Below are positions 21,961 through 34,880 of a stretch of 64,000 bases of DNA, in pieces. Numbering within the stretch: position 1 is the first letter of the stretch; the number at the start of each line of letters is the position of its first letter. The stretch is taken from contig JBBDHG010000028.1 of assembly GCA_037951165.1 (NCBI GenBank), positions 5,970,501-6,034,500 of the forward strand, given 5' to 3'. The notes beneath the pieces were generated by a model. That model saw only the letters and a list, made by a program, of their open reading frames with translations, did not search any database and was not told where the DNA came from. This DNA comes from Lophius americanus. Lineage: Eukaryota > Chordata > Actinopteri > Lophiiformes > Lophiidae. The translations under genes and the position numbers were made by a program.

Positions 21961-23885
21961 TCAAATTAAAACAGCTTTTATATCTTAATAAACAATGTTT
22001 TCTCCCAAATATAACTCAAACAGTTGCTTAACTGCTGTTTGCAGTCTCTGAATGGCCTCGGCTTTTATGACAAGCGTCTCCAGAACTCTGTAGAACATTA
22101 AGCTGCTGTGACACAATAATCAGGAAGTAATCAGGTTGCACCAACGCTTTGTCGCTCCAGTGAGAGAAAGGTTCACTTCTAATCATTGGTACATGTTTGT
22201 ACTCTGTTAAAAGTACACATTTATGTACTCTTTAACTTCGGCAAGATTTTTTTTAACCTTCAACATGAACGTGGCCCTGGGTGGATGGAAAAAAACAAAT
22301 CTTTTTGTGTTAGTTATCACCCTAAGGGCCACTTTTGTACCTTTAAAGGTACTCTTCAGAAAAATGTACCTTGTCGTACAAAAGTGATTCCCTTTCTTCT
22401 CTGTGTGTAAAGTTCCAGTTTGGTTTCATGGCTCGACAGTGCTGCATCCCAAAAGCTAGGAGAGACTTTTCTTATGATTTTGGGTCAACAGTGGTGAATG
22501 TCTCAGGCACAGAACCCTGATAGGATTTTAAGCTTTAACAGAAGGAAAAGACTGTTAAATAAAGTCAATGTCTGAGGGCATTTGGATCATTTAAAGATTG
22601 TTGTGGTCAGTAAAGGCAGTATTTTATGTTGAATTTGGAATAAAAAAGTCCGTTACACGGTACTATTCAAACGGTTCTTTCATGCATAACCCTCAGTTGA
22701 GGAAAAAAATTGGCACAGTATTTAGAATATAAATAAAAAGTAGAAGATGTGTTTACTTACATCCACCCTGAGCCTCTTGAGGAGGCCTCACGGAGGAAGC
22801 ATTCCACCATTCCACGGCTTTGAAACAACTTGCTGGCATGTAATTCGGAAAAAGGCAAATATAGCCCATAGGAACCCTGAACTGTTTCTCCTGAAGTTTC
22901 GGGGATACAAAGTAGACAATTAACAACATTTCCAGAATTTATTCTGTAAATAATGCCTCGTGTCAGGGATCTATAATTGGTAGATATATGATTGATTCAG
23001 CTTTTCTCGTCCTTCTTCCCCCTCATTTACAAAAAATTATATTATCAGGGGGGTTTTTTTGGCTTGGATTTCCTTTTACATTTTCAATTGAAATCAAAAT
23101 TGTAACTTCTCTGATGAGGTTTTACATTACAATATTTTCCTAACTTGTTTAACAATCGGTAACCGTGGTGACCGAAGGTTCCTTATACAACTTAATCCTT
23201 TATTTGAATCTAAGAATCTTCCAAGTGATCATTTTAATTTGATTTTTGATACTAAAAGTCTCAAAAAGCTCCTTACAAGTAAATACAAGGTTTGGAACCA
23301 CTGACACAGAGGATATTAAAGTAAGTAATAAAAGAGAGAAATCTCTGTTCTGAAGAGAAAAATAAATGAAACTGAAAAGCTAATCATTCTCAACTGAGAT
23401 CAAAAATGACCATAAGAGCCTGATGAACGTCCATGCAACATTTTAAAATCTCTGACACAGAGCAGCGTTTCAACACAATTCCACAAGTATCCCCTACAAT
23501 ATTCCTTTATGGAGAATCTGGTTCCGGTCTTTTTGGTTTAATATCAGTTCGATCAAACTGTGTTGCCAGAACATGTTAAATATAATTATTAGTTAAATTA
23601 TTATATGTATTATCTTCAAACACAAGCTGAAAGTCAGACCGTTGATGTAATGAGTGGAAAACAAGGATAAAGTTGTATCCGGTACTTTCCATAAGCCCTT
23701 TGTGTCACCATGCTCTCCTCTGAGTTAACAAAACTATGAAGTTGATCAGTTAAAACATTCTGTATATCAACTTTCTACAGTTTTGTGCGGAGTCTTGGAG
23801 GGTATACGGATGAAAACAAAATTTAAGACGTGCTTGCGCAGTGGTAACATTACTTATAATTCTTTGTAAAATTATACATGTAAAT

Positions 23886-24629
23886 GATCATATATCTGCT
23901 ATAATATGTGTAGTATATGATAACATCATTCTATTAGAATAACGTCAACTCATTTCTTATCATATTTATAATGTTCATATTTAGTATACAAAAATCGATG
24001 TATATTGTACATCATTTTTTTGTACAGTTACTTATATATTTTATTTCAATATTATGCATTTAGTAAATTATTATATTTGCTATAATATGTATACGATGAT
24101 GAATTATTCTATTATAATTATGTCATAGCATTGCTTATCATTTTTTCATGTTGTACATATTAAGTATATATAGTTAATTGTATATTTTTTATAATATACA
24201 GATAATATATAATTTTATGATAAAGACATATCATTAGTAGTAACTAGTTAACACGTAGCTTCTAATTGATGTATAATATGCAAACTTAATGTATAGAAAA
24301 TAGGATTTTTTAAATAGTTGCTATTATTTTATAACAGAAAATTATGTATTATCCATCAGTTGTGTTAAAATGATGCATAATAGACAGAATTTGGGATATT
24401 TATTATTTCCTTTTTACAAAATAAAGTATATCATATATCAAATCAGAATAGAATTGGATATGACTTTGTAACCATACAAAAGATTCTGTATAATGTACAA
24501 AAATTCTATATATTGTGCATAATTTTAGATATATTATTACCTTAATGGCATATGACAAAAGGAAAAGTTATTATAATAGGAATGATATATCACCATATAG
24601 TGAATATATGCTGTAGCAGATGTATGATC
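23886..24629. repeat. AT-rich long inverted repeat
   Basis: The left arm, from gatcatatatctgctataat at 23886 to about 23941, is matched in reverse complement by the right arm at about 24573-24629 (gatcatacatctgctacagc on the minus strand). The inside also holds a roughly 178-base repeat of the left arm at about 24065. No open frame. Confidence 0.65.
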
Positions 24630-26011
24630 TTATAGCAAATAAATAATGTAAAAATAAATACAATTTAAGTACGTTCACATTTAAATTGTCCATGTCCCCT
24701 CCGGTACTCTGTAGTATCTGCCAAAAAGGATTATAAAATGATGACATTATGATTCATATCTGTTTCACCATCCTGGAACTCATAGCCAAAGATGGTTGTT
24801 AGTTGCTCTAAACCATAAACATTGTTTATTTTATCCTCTGCCTGACTGGAGACGAAGCTTCACGGCCCCGATACAGGTTTCTCTGATCTCTGGTCTTTAG
24901 AGATGATTCTTGAACTTTCCACATGGAGTGGAAGGTGCCTACCTTCTCCCTTGCTGTGCTTTCAAGTTGTCTGTAAATAATGCTGCAAACTGCCTGGTTC
25001 TCTGAAACCAACAGAAACAGGAGGCGCTCAGAATTATGGGATATTACATGTGGTCTTTGACATTGACCCTCCGTGATGGGACACAAGTGAGTTTCATTGG
25101 TTTACATTATGTTTACAATGGCACAATTTTAATTTTGTAAGAACATATATATATATATATCTAGGTATAAACAATATTTGCATATTTATTGCCTACAATT
25201 AAGGTTTATTTGATGTGTATTTGTGTTTTCACATTTGGAATATAATGTTGCAGTCGTCACATGTATTAATATCTCGTAGTTAATCATTTTTATGACTACT
25301 AAGTGACTGTTTTCCGTGCCTTTTTATGGTTAGAATGCATGGTTAGCTATTTATTACGATTTGGAGTCACTGAGATGTGTATTTTTGTATTGGGAATAAA
25401 TAAATGGTTCAGCTTTTGTTGTACATTTTGAAGGGGCCTTAAGACAGGCTACCACTTCATATCTCTCTTCTTCAATTAAACCAAATGCATATGCTGTGTC
25501 TCTGCCTCGCTCCTTTCTCTGTGCCTCCACTTCCAGGAAAATCATCTCTCTGAGTGCATCTTGAACTTTTTTTCTACTCGCTGCTCAAATAATTGTTTTC
25601 TTCTATGTTACATCTCAATTCACAGTTTTCCTAATCAAAAGCTGAATCGCTGCAGAGTGACCATTAACGCTCTCATAGAACGCCCACATCCTCTCCACAT
25701 CCTCTTTTCTAAAGAACCTAACGCTCATTTGTCTCCTTCTTCTCTTGAAATCACTCTTTTTGTACAAAAATATCTTCATTAGTTTAATTTGAAGGATATA
25801 GAAATAAGAGGTAAAAGAGCATAAAATCACTCAATCAGACAAAACACTGAAAACAGCCCCCACCAATGTGGAACTGAAATTTGAAAAATAGACATGTTGA
25901 CCATAAATAAACAACAGACAATATAATAAAAAAATGGATAAGGAACCAACATGGATTACAAAATGAAATAATATGTAATGGGGAAAAAAAGAAATTAATT
26001 AAAATTAAGGC

Positions 26012-26215
26012 TGGCCTGGATTATATCCCCAATATAAACTTCAAATATCTCCACAACAGTCAGGAATATTTGCATCACCTTGGTGTCCATAAACAGGTAA
26101 GATAATATTCAGTGTCGGGAACATTGTAGTTGTTACTAATCTGTGATTAAACCCAGAGAGTCCCAATATTTCTATCCTCACCTGATTATTTTTTTCTTGA
26201 TAAAAAAAAAGGCTC
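26012..26215 (+). repeat. Dispersed repeat pair, copy 1
   Basis: Aligns without gaps around tttgcatcaccttggtgtcc at offset 1380 with 27392-27560, and both end in a tttctatcctcac / tttttatcctcac block. Confidence 0.6.
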
Positions 26216-26339
26216 TTACATCATTTCATTACAGTTTTTACAAGAAAATCTCTCAACAGTTCAAAATATCAAATTGTTTAAACAGTTTAATAAATAGTTA
26301 AGAAGTTTGAAGAAAACTGGAGATGTTCAAAATCAGCCT

Positions 26340-26650
26340 GGAAGAGGACACATCTGCAAACTGACCCAACACACTGAGGAGGATGGTTCGACTGGCAAAA
26401 GACTCTCCAAAGATAAAATCTAGAGAATTGCAGAAGTCAGTTCAATCTTGGGGTCAGAAAGTCTTCATAACCACCATCAGATGGCAGCTACACCAACAAA
26501 AGCTGTTTGGGAGGCTAGCAAGAAAAGCGCCTCTGCTGTCTTTCACAAACATGCTAAATCAGATACAGTTTGTCAAACATCATATGGACTTTCAATGGAA
26601 CGGTCATAGGTCAGAGAAGATCAAATTAGAGCTTTTTTCTTTCTTTCTTT
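26340..26650 (+). mobile_element. Tc1/mariner-like transposase remnant
   Basis: The frame starting at 26383 reads KDSPKIKSRELQKSVQSWG, TTIRWQLHQQKLFGRLARKA and PLLSFTNMLNQIQFVKHHMD, corresponding to the DNA-binding and pre-catalytic part of Tc1-like transposases. The downstream DDE part is lost. Confidence 0.75.
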
Positions 26651-27156
26651 CTGCTTTACACTTTAAAAAAACCACTGTGTCATTCATTTAATGCTGATTT
26701 TTTTCTGATGGAATGATACGGTTTGGTTTGGCTGTATGCCATGATTGTTGTCATGATGACTGCTCTTTATAAAAACTCTCTTAAAGAAGAGTTTAGAAAA
26801 ATTTTAAATTGTGATGTTTTACAGAGCTTTATAGCCTTTTAGAGAGCACTGGAACAAGAGAATCGTTGATGAGCTAAAATACAACTCATACTATTACTAC
26901 ATCAAAATTTGCCATGTTCCAACGTTACGGATTTAGTCAATTCCTATAACTTCTTATGACATTTTTTAAATATTTTTGTTTCATCTGATGCAAAAATCCT
27001 TTTCTATATCCACACCAGCAATTGAACAAAATCCAGCTGCAGATGTGTAATTTGCATATGTGCAGTCAAGGCTGGGAGACTTGACATAATAAAATATAAT
27101 TATATTAATTAGAATTACTGCAGAATACATTTACTGCATATGAGTACATGGCACAT

Positions 27157-27280
27157 TAAAGGTTCAGTGTGTAGAGTTTAGTAGCATCCAGTGGTGACAT
27201 ATCGGATTCATATATTAACTCACTTCCCCCTTTCCAAGTATCTATGGTGATCTTCAAGATTCAAAATGATGTAATCGGGT
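27157..27280 (+). repeat. MITE-like fish repeat, copy 1
   Basis: Starts taaaggttcagtgtgtagag tttagtagcatccagtggtg. The same opening is present in reverse complement at 56700-56775. It is a family I have seen widely in fish but cannot name. Confidence 0.5.
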
Positions 27281-27391
27281 GTCCAGGATTTAAAAATAAA
27301 TGGGTTTTTAATTTGTTCTATACTAGATTCCACTTTGCCTTAAGATATACAGTATCACCTGTTCTGCTCTTTTGTTATTTTACCTTAAGCC

Positions 27392-27560
27392 TCACCTGAA
27401 ATGCATAATCAAAATAAATTTCAAATAGCTCCTGAACCTCCATGTGCATTTGCACGGCCTTGGTGTCCATGGAAAGGTGGGACATAAACAAATTTTGTGT
27501 TCTGTTTTTAAACACAAAAAATACCTTTATTTTTATCCTCACAATTTAAAAAAAAGTTGA
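27392..27560 (+). repeat. Dispersed repeat pair, copy 2
   Basis: Direct-orientation partner of 26012-26215; the 60-base core at 27421 aligns to 26041 without gaps. Confidence 0.6.
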
Positions 27561-28561
27561 ATAAATATAACTGCAGAATACATTCCCTGAAAAAGGGTAA
27601 GTGCATTCTAAAAGAGACTCTAACATTGTTATATTACAGTACCGCCATGAAATAAAATATCAATGAATTTGCTCAGAAACTCTTTGATAAGTACTGCATC
27701 AAATTCTATTTAAATACCACAAAGTTCATGTTATTCAACAATGTTTTTGTAGGATAGGACCAGGACGACTCTCCATTTGGACCAATTGGATAGATAATGA
27801 ACTCAAAATGTCCCATAAAAAGGATGCTGGTCCTAGAGAGGGATTTTTGCAGTAAAATAAAACATATGCCCACCACGGTTATATGCAAATACTACAACCT
27901 TTGGCTGTGAGGTAAACTTATGTTTTTAAAACAATGAAAATAGCAATTTGCACATATGAAGAAATATGATAACTAGATAGAAGCCTGATTCTGGGCCTAC
28001 AGATAACCGCACTGACGGGCTGAAGTGATCTATGTTTCTTTGACATATCAATGTTTGGGGTTGAGTGAAGCTTTTCAGATACAGATGGTGTCAATCATAA
28101 CGTGGTGAAGGGTGGGGTGACTTGATAAGAGATTATAACACTTCATAATCGCTTATCAAGTGTTAATATGTGGTTCCCCTGCTGGTCAGACATCTATTTT
28201 GGTGAACATTGCTTTTTTATGAGCATTATGAAATTATCATCCAGACTCATAAGAAAATAAAACTCGACAGCAGAATTAGGTGTGTTGCTATTGGTTGGAG
28301 ATTATTTCTTGTTTAAGTAGAGATCCATATCCACCCATATCATCCTATATCGTATATCATAGAACACTTTCTCAGAAATAACCTTAAATACTATTCTTAT
28401 TTTCATCTGATAATTTACTAAAAACAAAGTTGTGAATTTTATGTTCAATATTCAAAGAGATACTCTTAAATTGTACACACCGCACCATTCATTTGTCTGC
28501 AGTTCTACAGTTCTGTGTTCGACAGTACCAGAACCATCATATCGTTTTCTCGGTGCTTGAC

Positions 28562-28665
28562 TGATAATACCTGAGAGAGAGACCGCCGTAGAGAGACATA
28601 GAAAAAGAGAGAGAGCGAGATAGAGCTAGAGCGCGAGAGGGAGGGCGAGAGAAAGAGAAACAGAA
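28562..28665 (+). repeat. GA-rich purine tract upstream of AKAP11
   Basis: Imperfect GA/GAGC run with interspersed CG dinucleotides, about 200 bases upstream of the probable first exon of AKAP11. Such tracts are common in vertebrate promoters; any role here is inference. Confidence 0.6.
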
Positions 28666-28859
28666 CAGTAAATGGGGAGCTATTGTCATTTTTCAGACTC
28701 GTTGAAATCTACCATAAGAGAACAGAATAAGAAGCTAATAAGGTCAGTACCTGGTGTTGGGGATGTGAATAGCTAGTTGGATTGTTGACAAATATTAAAG
28801 GTTACACTGAGAGTTATCTGATTACTGTCCTTTATCCACTTCAAATATTAGCATCCCAC

Positions 28860-29300
28860 ATTGGAGAGGTGTTCAAAACAGACGGATCGTTTTGGAACAC
28901 AGCGTCTACCCTCTCCGCTGCAGGGGTCCGACACTGAACGGTGAGCTAAAACCACTTCATGAGGAAAAGCATTTGTGTTAGAATCCACAGTTCGTAACTA
29001 CAGGCAGCTATTTAGTCTGTAAACGTTATCATTAGCTTGGTGGCTAGGCTAGTTAGCGACAGTAATGTGACGTCACAGCCCGAGCCGATGAGGCCTGGTC
29101 TCGCTGTTAGTTCATGGATTGACAGCATGTCATCTAGCATGATGTATAGTTTGGCTGCTGTTTATGTTAACGGGTGGTTTAGGATGAACTGAAGCGTCTG
29201 GCTGAAGTGTTGTGGTTAGCTGCGCTGGTTAGCAGAGTGTGTGTTTTGGTCCTGCAGTGAGTCGAGGGTCTCCGCTGTGGCCTGCTTCTCTTCCACACAA
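28860..29300 (+). promoter_or_regulatory. akap11: AKAP11 promoter region and first-exon candidate
   Basis: Sequence from about 28880 to 29300 is richer in CG dinucleotides than the AT-rich surroundings. It holds a consensus donor (CACTGAACG then gtgagc at 28940) with no long open frame before it, which fits a noncoding first exon of about 28860-28939. A perfect CRE palindrome follows at 29068. It is the only promoter-like stretch between the DGKH poly(A) signal and the first AKAP11 coding exon. The transcription start is not defined. Confidence 0.5.
29068..29075. promoter_or_regulatory. Palindromic cAMP response element
   Basis: Exact TGACGTCA in the CG-rich region just downstream of the AKAP11 first-exon candidate. 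CREB/ATF factors bind this octamer. Function here is inferred from sequence and position only. Confidence 0.5.
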
Positions 29301-29781
29301 ACAACATCAGCACAGAGGTGCTGTCTGCAAAACCTGTCGCTATCTCTTCGAATAAATGAAATATAACATATATAGATATTTGTTTCGACTAAATGCTAGC
29401 TCACAATAAAGATACATTGATTCAAAACGGACTTAATTGTAATTCAGACTATCGAACTAACTGGTACGCAAGAGAACACAATTAAGTTGCATGTAGATCC
29501 ATAAAAGAAGTCAAATAAATCACAAAGCAAAAATGCAACAACAGTAATAAAAATAAAGAAAACAGCAATCTGTACACAAAGAGATCCGGATGCTGCTGTA
29601 ACCGAATAATGGCAGTGGTCAATCAATAAAATGATGAAAACAGAAATATATTAGATTGTCCATGGTGAGGATATTGCACATGGATAGATAGATAGATGTC
29701 ACAGCAGCTTAACATTTGCAAAGTGACAGTGGCCGTAAAGTAAATACACATACATACTTAAGAATGAGGAATATTATCATG

Positions 29782-29784
29782 TGT

Positions 29785-29841
<57 letters not shown>

Positions 29842-29866
29842 ATATGTATATGTATATGTATATAAG
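29782..29866 (+). repeat. (TA)n/(TATG)n microsatellite
   Basis: Alternating TA tract with TATG interruptions, in AKAP11 intron 1. Confidence 0.93.
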
Positions 29867-30716
29867 GTCAACATTTCACTATTATAACAACTTAAGTTCA
29901 TCCAATCAGAAATAAGACGAGGTGATGACTTTATTTGCATACTGATTTCCACTGTCTGCATGCTTATAAATAAGGAGCCTGATTTTAATCTGGCTCCTCC
30001 TTTGGATGCTATCAAGTGATCAAAAGACGAGGATTCCAGAAAAATATTATTAGAATCACTTTTTTTTTAAAGAAGAAAATAGAAAAGGCTAAAGAACTTT
30101 TATTTTTATTTCATCAAGTTAGTGATAATCACCCGTGGAGATGTGTGTTTGGTTACAGCATGCCACATTAAGGGAGACAGACAGGGGAGACCAAATTGGC
30201 CAAATCATATGGTATTTTCCAGGTGACACTGTACTTTTTTCATAAGAAGGGACAGAGGCTGGAGGGCCTGGGATCCAGATAATTTCCCAGAGCAGGGTAC
30301 TGGACCCCAGGAAATCCTTCTGATCAACTACTTGACGTAGGCAAATGTTTTGCACTATGGGTTGAGCCCAAAGGAGGGACGCTAGGCTACTTTTAAAAGC
30401 AGAAAATGCTACCTTAATGTCTGTATGCACATTTTTTATGCATTTCACCAATTCACAACATTTTTAATAATTTTAGGTACAGAGGTTTTCTTAAGATGTA
30501 GCAAAGGCATACAAATACGACATTCCCCATACTTGGGCAGAGAAAAGGATGGTTGGAGCTGATTAGTTTGCAGCTTTTTTTAATTTTTTTTAAAAACACC
30601 CTATCATTTCTATACAAGGGCTGCAGCCTACCAACATCTTGCATGCTACAAGTTTGTGTGTGAAAAACAAGTATCATTATAGAAAAAAGATTAGCAATCA
30701 TTATTCATAGTAATTA

Positions 30717-30786
30717 GCACTATGAGATTTGATCCAAATGTAAAGTGCATTATAAATTAAATGTATTATTATTATTATTATTAATA
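30717..30786 (+). mobile_element. L2-type LINE 3' tail
   Basis: gatttgatccaaatgtaaag tgcattataaattaaatg followed by (ATT)n; identical over this core to the minus-strand copy at 6893. Confidence 0.8.
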
Positions 30787-31249
30787 TGAATGGTAAATAA
30801 TCTTTTTCCTTCGAGTACTTGAGATTAGTTATGTGTATTTCAGACATATTACAACTGTCACCGGCATTTGTTACAGATAGGCAGAGTTGTAACAAGTAGA
30901 GTGACTGTATTTTAATCATTTTTGCAAGCGGTACATATTTAATACAACCACTGAAATTAATTATTTCAGTAGATGACACGTTGGAGGTTGTAATATAGGA
31001 AATTGGTTATCGAAGTGTCAATGGTTTTTGATTTATTGGGAAAACTGCAAAACGTGTTACAGATGTCCATTCTTCCATGCCAAAGTAAGCAGCAGTTGTT
31101 TGTGAGCACAAAAACCAGGATAGATCGAATAAACCTCTATAAATAGCTTCAGCAAATGCTAATGATCCAGTCAGAGTCAGAATTCACAATTCCAAGTTTT
31201 TTGATTTTTGATCTGGTTATGGTTGGTTTCAGTTTGCTCTTCTGCATTC

Positions 31250-32375
31250 CACCCCTAACCATTTTCCAAACCAAACCAGACCATTTTCCAAAACAGTCAC
31301 CCTCTCCCGCTCAGCCCCCTGGTTCACCAGCGAGCTACGGAAAATGAAGGCAGCTGGGCGTGTCCTTGAGTGGCGTTACAAGGCTTCAGGTCTCACTGTC
31401 CACAAGCTAGCCTTTCGGGAACACCAATAGGCCTACTCAAAGTCCCTTAGAGAGGCACGGTTGCTGTTCTACTCAGACGTTATCAAAACCATACCTGGAA
31501 ATTCTAAGCAGCTGTTTTCCACTATCAATCATCTTCTTAAACCACAAACTCCCCCACTTACAGAGATTACAGAAGAGCAATGTAATAATTACATGGCTTT
31601 CTTCAAATCGAAAATTCACTCAATCTATTCTGTCCTTTCTGGTTCATCCATCCTACCTATCCAGTCTGCTTAATCACAGTTTGAGATCTTCCAGCCTCTA
31701 AAGTGCTTCCCAGAAATCTCACAGCGGGAGGATGAGGTTATCATCAGGAAGATGAAACCCTCCAGACCACTCCTCAAAAAGCCCACTCTCGATCCAGAAG
31801 TTTTTGCAAATTACAGGCCCATTTCCAAACTCCCATTCCTCTCCACATTACTGGAAAAAGTAGTTGCTGCCCACCTCCAGAATCACCTCCAATACAACAA
31901 CCTTTTTGAAACCTTTCAGTCTGGTTTCCGCTCCGCCCACAGCACAGAAACAGCTCTGCTTAGAGTCACAAATGACCTTCGGATGGCATACCTAAAAGAA
32001 CTACTCACCCCACTGACCTCAACACGATCCCTCCGTTCTACCCACTCATACCGCCTCCTCCTTCCCCGGACTTAGCTCAGCACCATGGGTGATAGGGCCT
32101 TCTGTTCTGCTGCCCTTCGTCTGAGGAATGTCCTCCCATGCCATCTGAGGGCTCCACAGACGACTGAGACATTTAAAAAAGGACTTATAGAAGGACTTAT
32201 AGAACTTAGAACTTTTAATTAACATTGCTGCTTTTTGGTCATATTTTTATATAATTATTATTATATCTTTTGTTGTTGCTTTAATCTGCTTTTACCTTGT
32301 AGTAATTTGAGATTTGATACAAATGTAAAGTGCGTTATAAATGAAATGTATTATTATTATTATTATTATTATTTT
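31250..32375 (+). mobile_element. L2-clade LINE, internally deleted, with 3' tail
   Basis: Pieces in shifted frames give PWFTSELRKMKAAGRVLEWR, LLFYSDVIKTIPGNSKQLFS, the RT core FANYRPISKLPFLSTLLEKV and FQSGFRSAHSTETALLRVTN, then jump directly to the C-terminal end of the ORF (STMGDRAFCSAALRLRNVLP) and the 3' tail with (ATT)n. The palm region between is deleted at about 31990, and stops are present, so it is inactive. Confidence 0.88.
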
Positions 32376-33869
32376 TCAAGACAACTTATCTAACATGAGG
32401 AAAAAACCTTGTCCAACACAGTGTACACTTAGCTGTTTTTATGGTGCTTTACCACCAAACAGCCAGGATGAATGTTCCGTTTTTGTGAAATTGTACACGT
32501 TTGATCCGGTTAGATTTACAGCAATTTTGCAAGAATACTAAATCATTTTTCTTGACATATCTACTTCCTGTCTTCATCATTTACGAGGACTGTGTTGCCA
32601 TATATTTGATAGTGAAGCAACGCCTTAATGGGCTTAGCTTGTTTTGCGAGTGACCAGGATAATGTCCAGGTCACCACTTTTTTTGATGAAATTAAATACC
32701 TTTATAAACTGCTTCTGCAGTTCCTCAAGCTTCAGGTGGCATCACTCTTCTCTCTCGAATCCTTGCATACGATAAATTGAAAGCTTCCATTGTTTTTATG
32801 CTTTTTCTTTTTCAAAAGATTTGTCAGACCGTATCACTAATAAATACTACCTCTCTTCCCCTCTCTAAATTCATGACCTGTGTTCAATGCACTATCATAT
32901 ACACACAGTTGTTACTTTCTAGGTTACTGGCACCCTGATATGCCTTCATATCGAGCGCACGGTTTGCTAATGTGGTCTTACATTTTATTTTTAATAGCCA
33001 TAAAAGGGTTTTGAAATATCTTAAATTTGACTTGTTGAGCTGTGTATCCTCCTGTAACATCCTGTGATTTGTCAGAAAGTCGTAACCGTCTATAAGAAGG
33101 GCTCTTGCTCTGTAAACAAACAGAACCATGGTTCGGTTTGACCCAGGCCTTACTCCCTCTTTTTTTATAGGTTGGTATAATGGCCACCATTGTGTTTACC
33201 AACCTTGTGAGATACTCTTTATAGTTGAGGTAAGGCAGCAGTTGTGCTGTTTAGAGGCCCTTGAGCACCAGCTGTAGTCTGTCGCATGTTCTCTACACCT
33301 CTGGTTCCCAGGATGGAGGACTGGCTGATCAATAGGTCCGACCTCCTGCCTGGGTCTAGACTCAACCAGCTGCTTTGGACCGTACCTCAAAGGAAAGGCT
33401 TGGTTTTCTTGGGAAACTTTTCCCTCTAAATATTTTGCCTCCTTCTGTCTCTTTCTCATGCTGCTTACTGGGTGTGTTTTCTCTCAGAGCTTACGCCCCA
33501 GTTCCCCAGCCTCGCTGTTTGATCTTTGACGCAGGCCTGACTATCTGAGGAGTATCAAAGAAGCATGTGGATCCTCAGCAGCAGAACCAGTCTGGGCCCA
33601 CTTTAAGAGCTTGGTCCATGTTATTTTCACAAGGGGCTGTAAGAAAACTTTGGTCTGGAAGGTTGACAGTTAAGTCTCCAAAAGTCAGAGTGCAAAACCA
33701 AATTATGTTACATCCTGTGGAGAAATGTTTAGTTTCACTGGCCTTATTCCACTGGCGGTCTGCTCCATTGTTAATGTTCGTCAAGATTTCTTTCCAGGAG
33801 TAAGACGAGACGCTGATGTCAGCCAGTGTCATGGAAGTTTAGCCTAAAATCAAATATACGGATTTGGTA

Positions 33870-34130
33870 AAAGTGTATGAGATAAGATCATAACCTGTTC
33901 AAACAAGATAATAATGTATTCCCACAAGATAAACTTTTCTGCCGTCAAGATACTCATCTTGCTCCCATAAGATAACAGTGTGTTTCTCCAAGATAACAAC
34001 TTGTCACCACAAGATAGTAACTTCTTCCCACAAGACATTTATCTTGCTCCCAAAAGATAACAAATTTATCCCATAAGATGATGCTTTACTCCTACATCAA
34101 ATTGTCCTGTTCACACGAGATAAATTAAGT
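33870..34130 (+). repeat. Degenerate tandem array of CCCACAAGATAA units
   Basis: About eight imperfect units of roughly 30-35 bases, each built around (t)cccacaagataa or a close variant followed by c-tt/ct-g. Similar units reappear at 34885-34950 beside a copy of the dispersed repeat family. Confidence 0.7.
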
Positions 34131-34539
34131 TAACAGTTAAATTACCCACTGGATCTCGATGAATGAAATATTCAAGTTTAAAATCTTTATCAATATATTT
34201 TGTTTAATTTATTGAGACCAAAATGTAGTCAGAAAAATGGAAACCGCAATCATGAACAACCTGAGGGGTTGAATTCTAGATTTGTCTCCAAACTTTCATG
34301 TCATGTCCTGGGTTGTGAGCACTTGTTCCACTAGAGGCCGCTGGGCCTTCCACCCTCATGGAGTCTGTTTCTGACAGTTACACCAGTAACTGCTGGAGTT
34401 CATCTTGAAGGGATCTTTCCGTGCTCCTACTGTTCCTCCTCACATTGCGGAGCATATGCTGGTGCTGTTACTGAGTTGTTGTCCTTTTACGGCCCTGTCC
34501 AGCTCTACTGGTGTAACCGTCTGTTTCCTTTTATTCCCG

Positions 34540-34880
34540 AAAACTCAGAGATATTATGGGACCGTAATGGCCGTGTCCACTGATCCTTCGCCATTTTGGG
34601 AAAGGTTAGTTTTATATTTTTAATCACCAGGGGGAAGCTCTATCTCTTAAAGTTTTCTGGCTATAATGTCAAAGCTGTTGGTCCAATTTAGTCCAAATTT
34701 GGTGCATATGGATCAACTCTATCTTGAATACTATTTTATTTTCCTGTATTAGTTCTTATTTTACTCACAAGGGGGAGCTTTTGCTTTTTTTAAAAAAAGA
34801 AGAAAAACCCAGATTATGGAATGCAATTTGTAGAGTTCAATCAGGAGGATTGCTTGTACAACACAGTGGAACATGGAAAT
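34540..34880 (+). repeat. Unnamed dispersed repeat, copy 8
   Basis: Contains gggggaagctctatctctta aag, gtccaatttagtccaaattt ggtgcatatggatc, tactcacaagggggagcttt and caggaggattgcttgtacaa. Confidence 0.82.

Larger units (their letters stand above)
18560..28560. other. Intergenic region DGKH-AKAP11, no gene seen
   Basis: About 10 kb, strongly AT-rich, with only short stop-riddled frames. It holds the A-rich array (19210), one copy of a two-copy element (21180), the AT palindrome (23886), a Tc1 remnant (26340) and two direct-repeat pairs. I see no exon-like conserved coding. Confidence 0.6.

Noticed and set aside
33196..33832. Overlapping minus- and plus-strand frames of 78-87 codons
   Set aside because: Frames overlap on both strands, lack family resemblance and lie in an intron of AKAP11.
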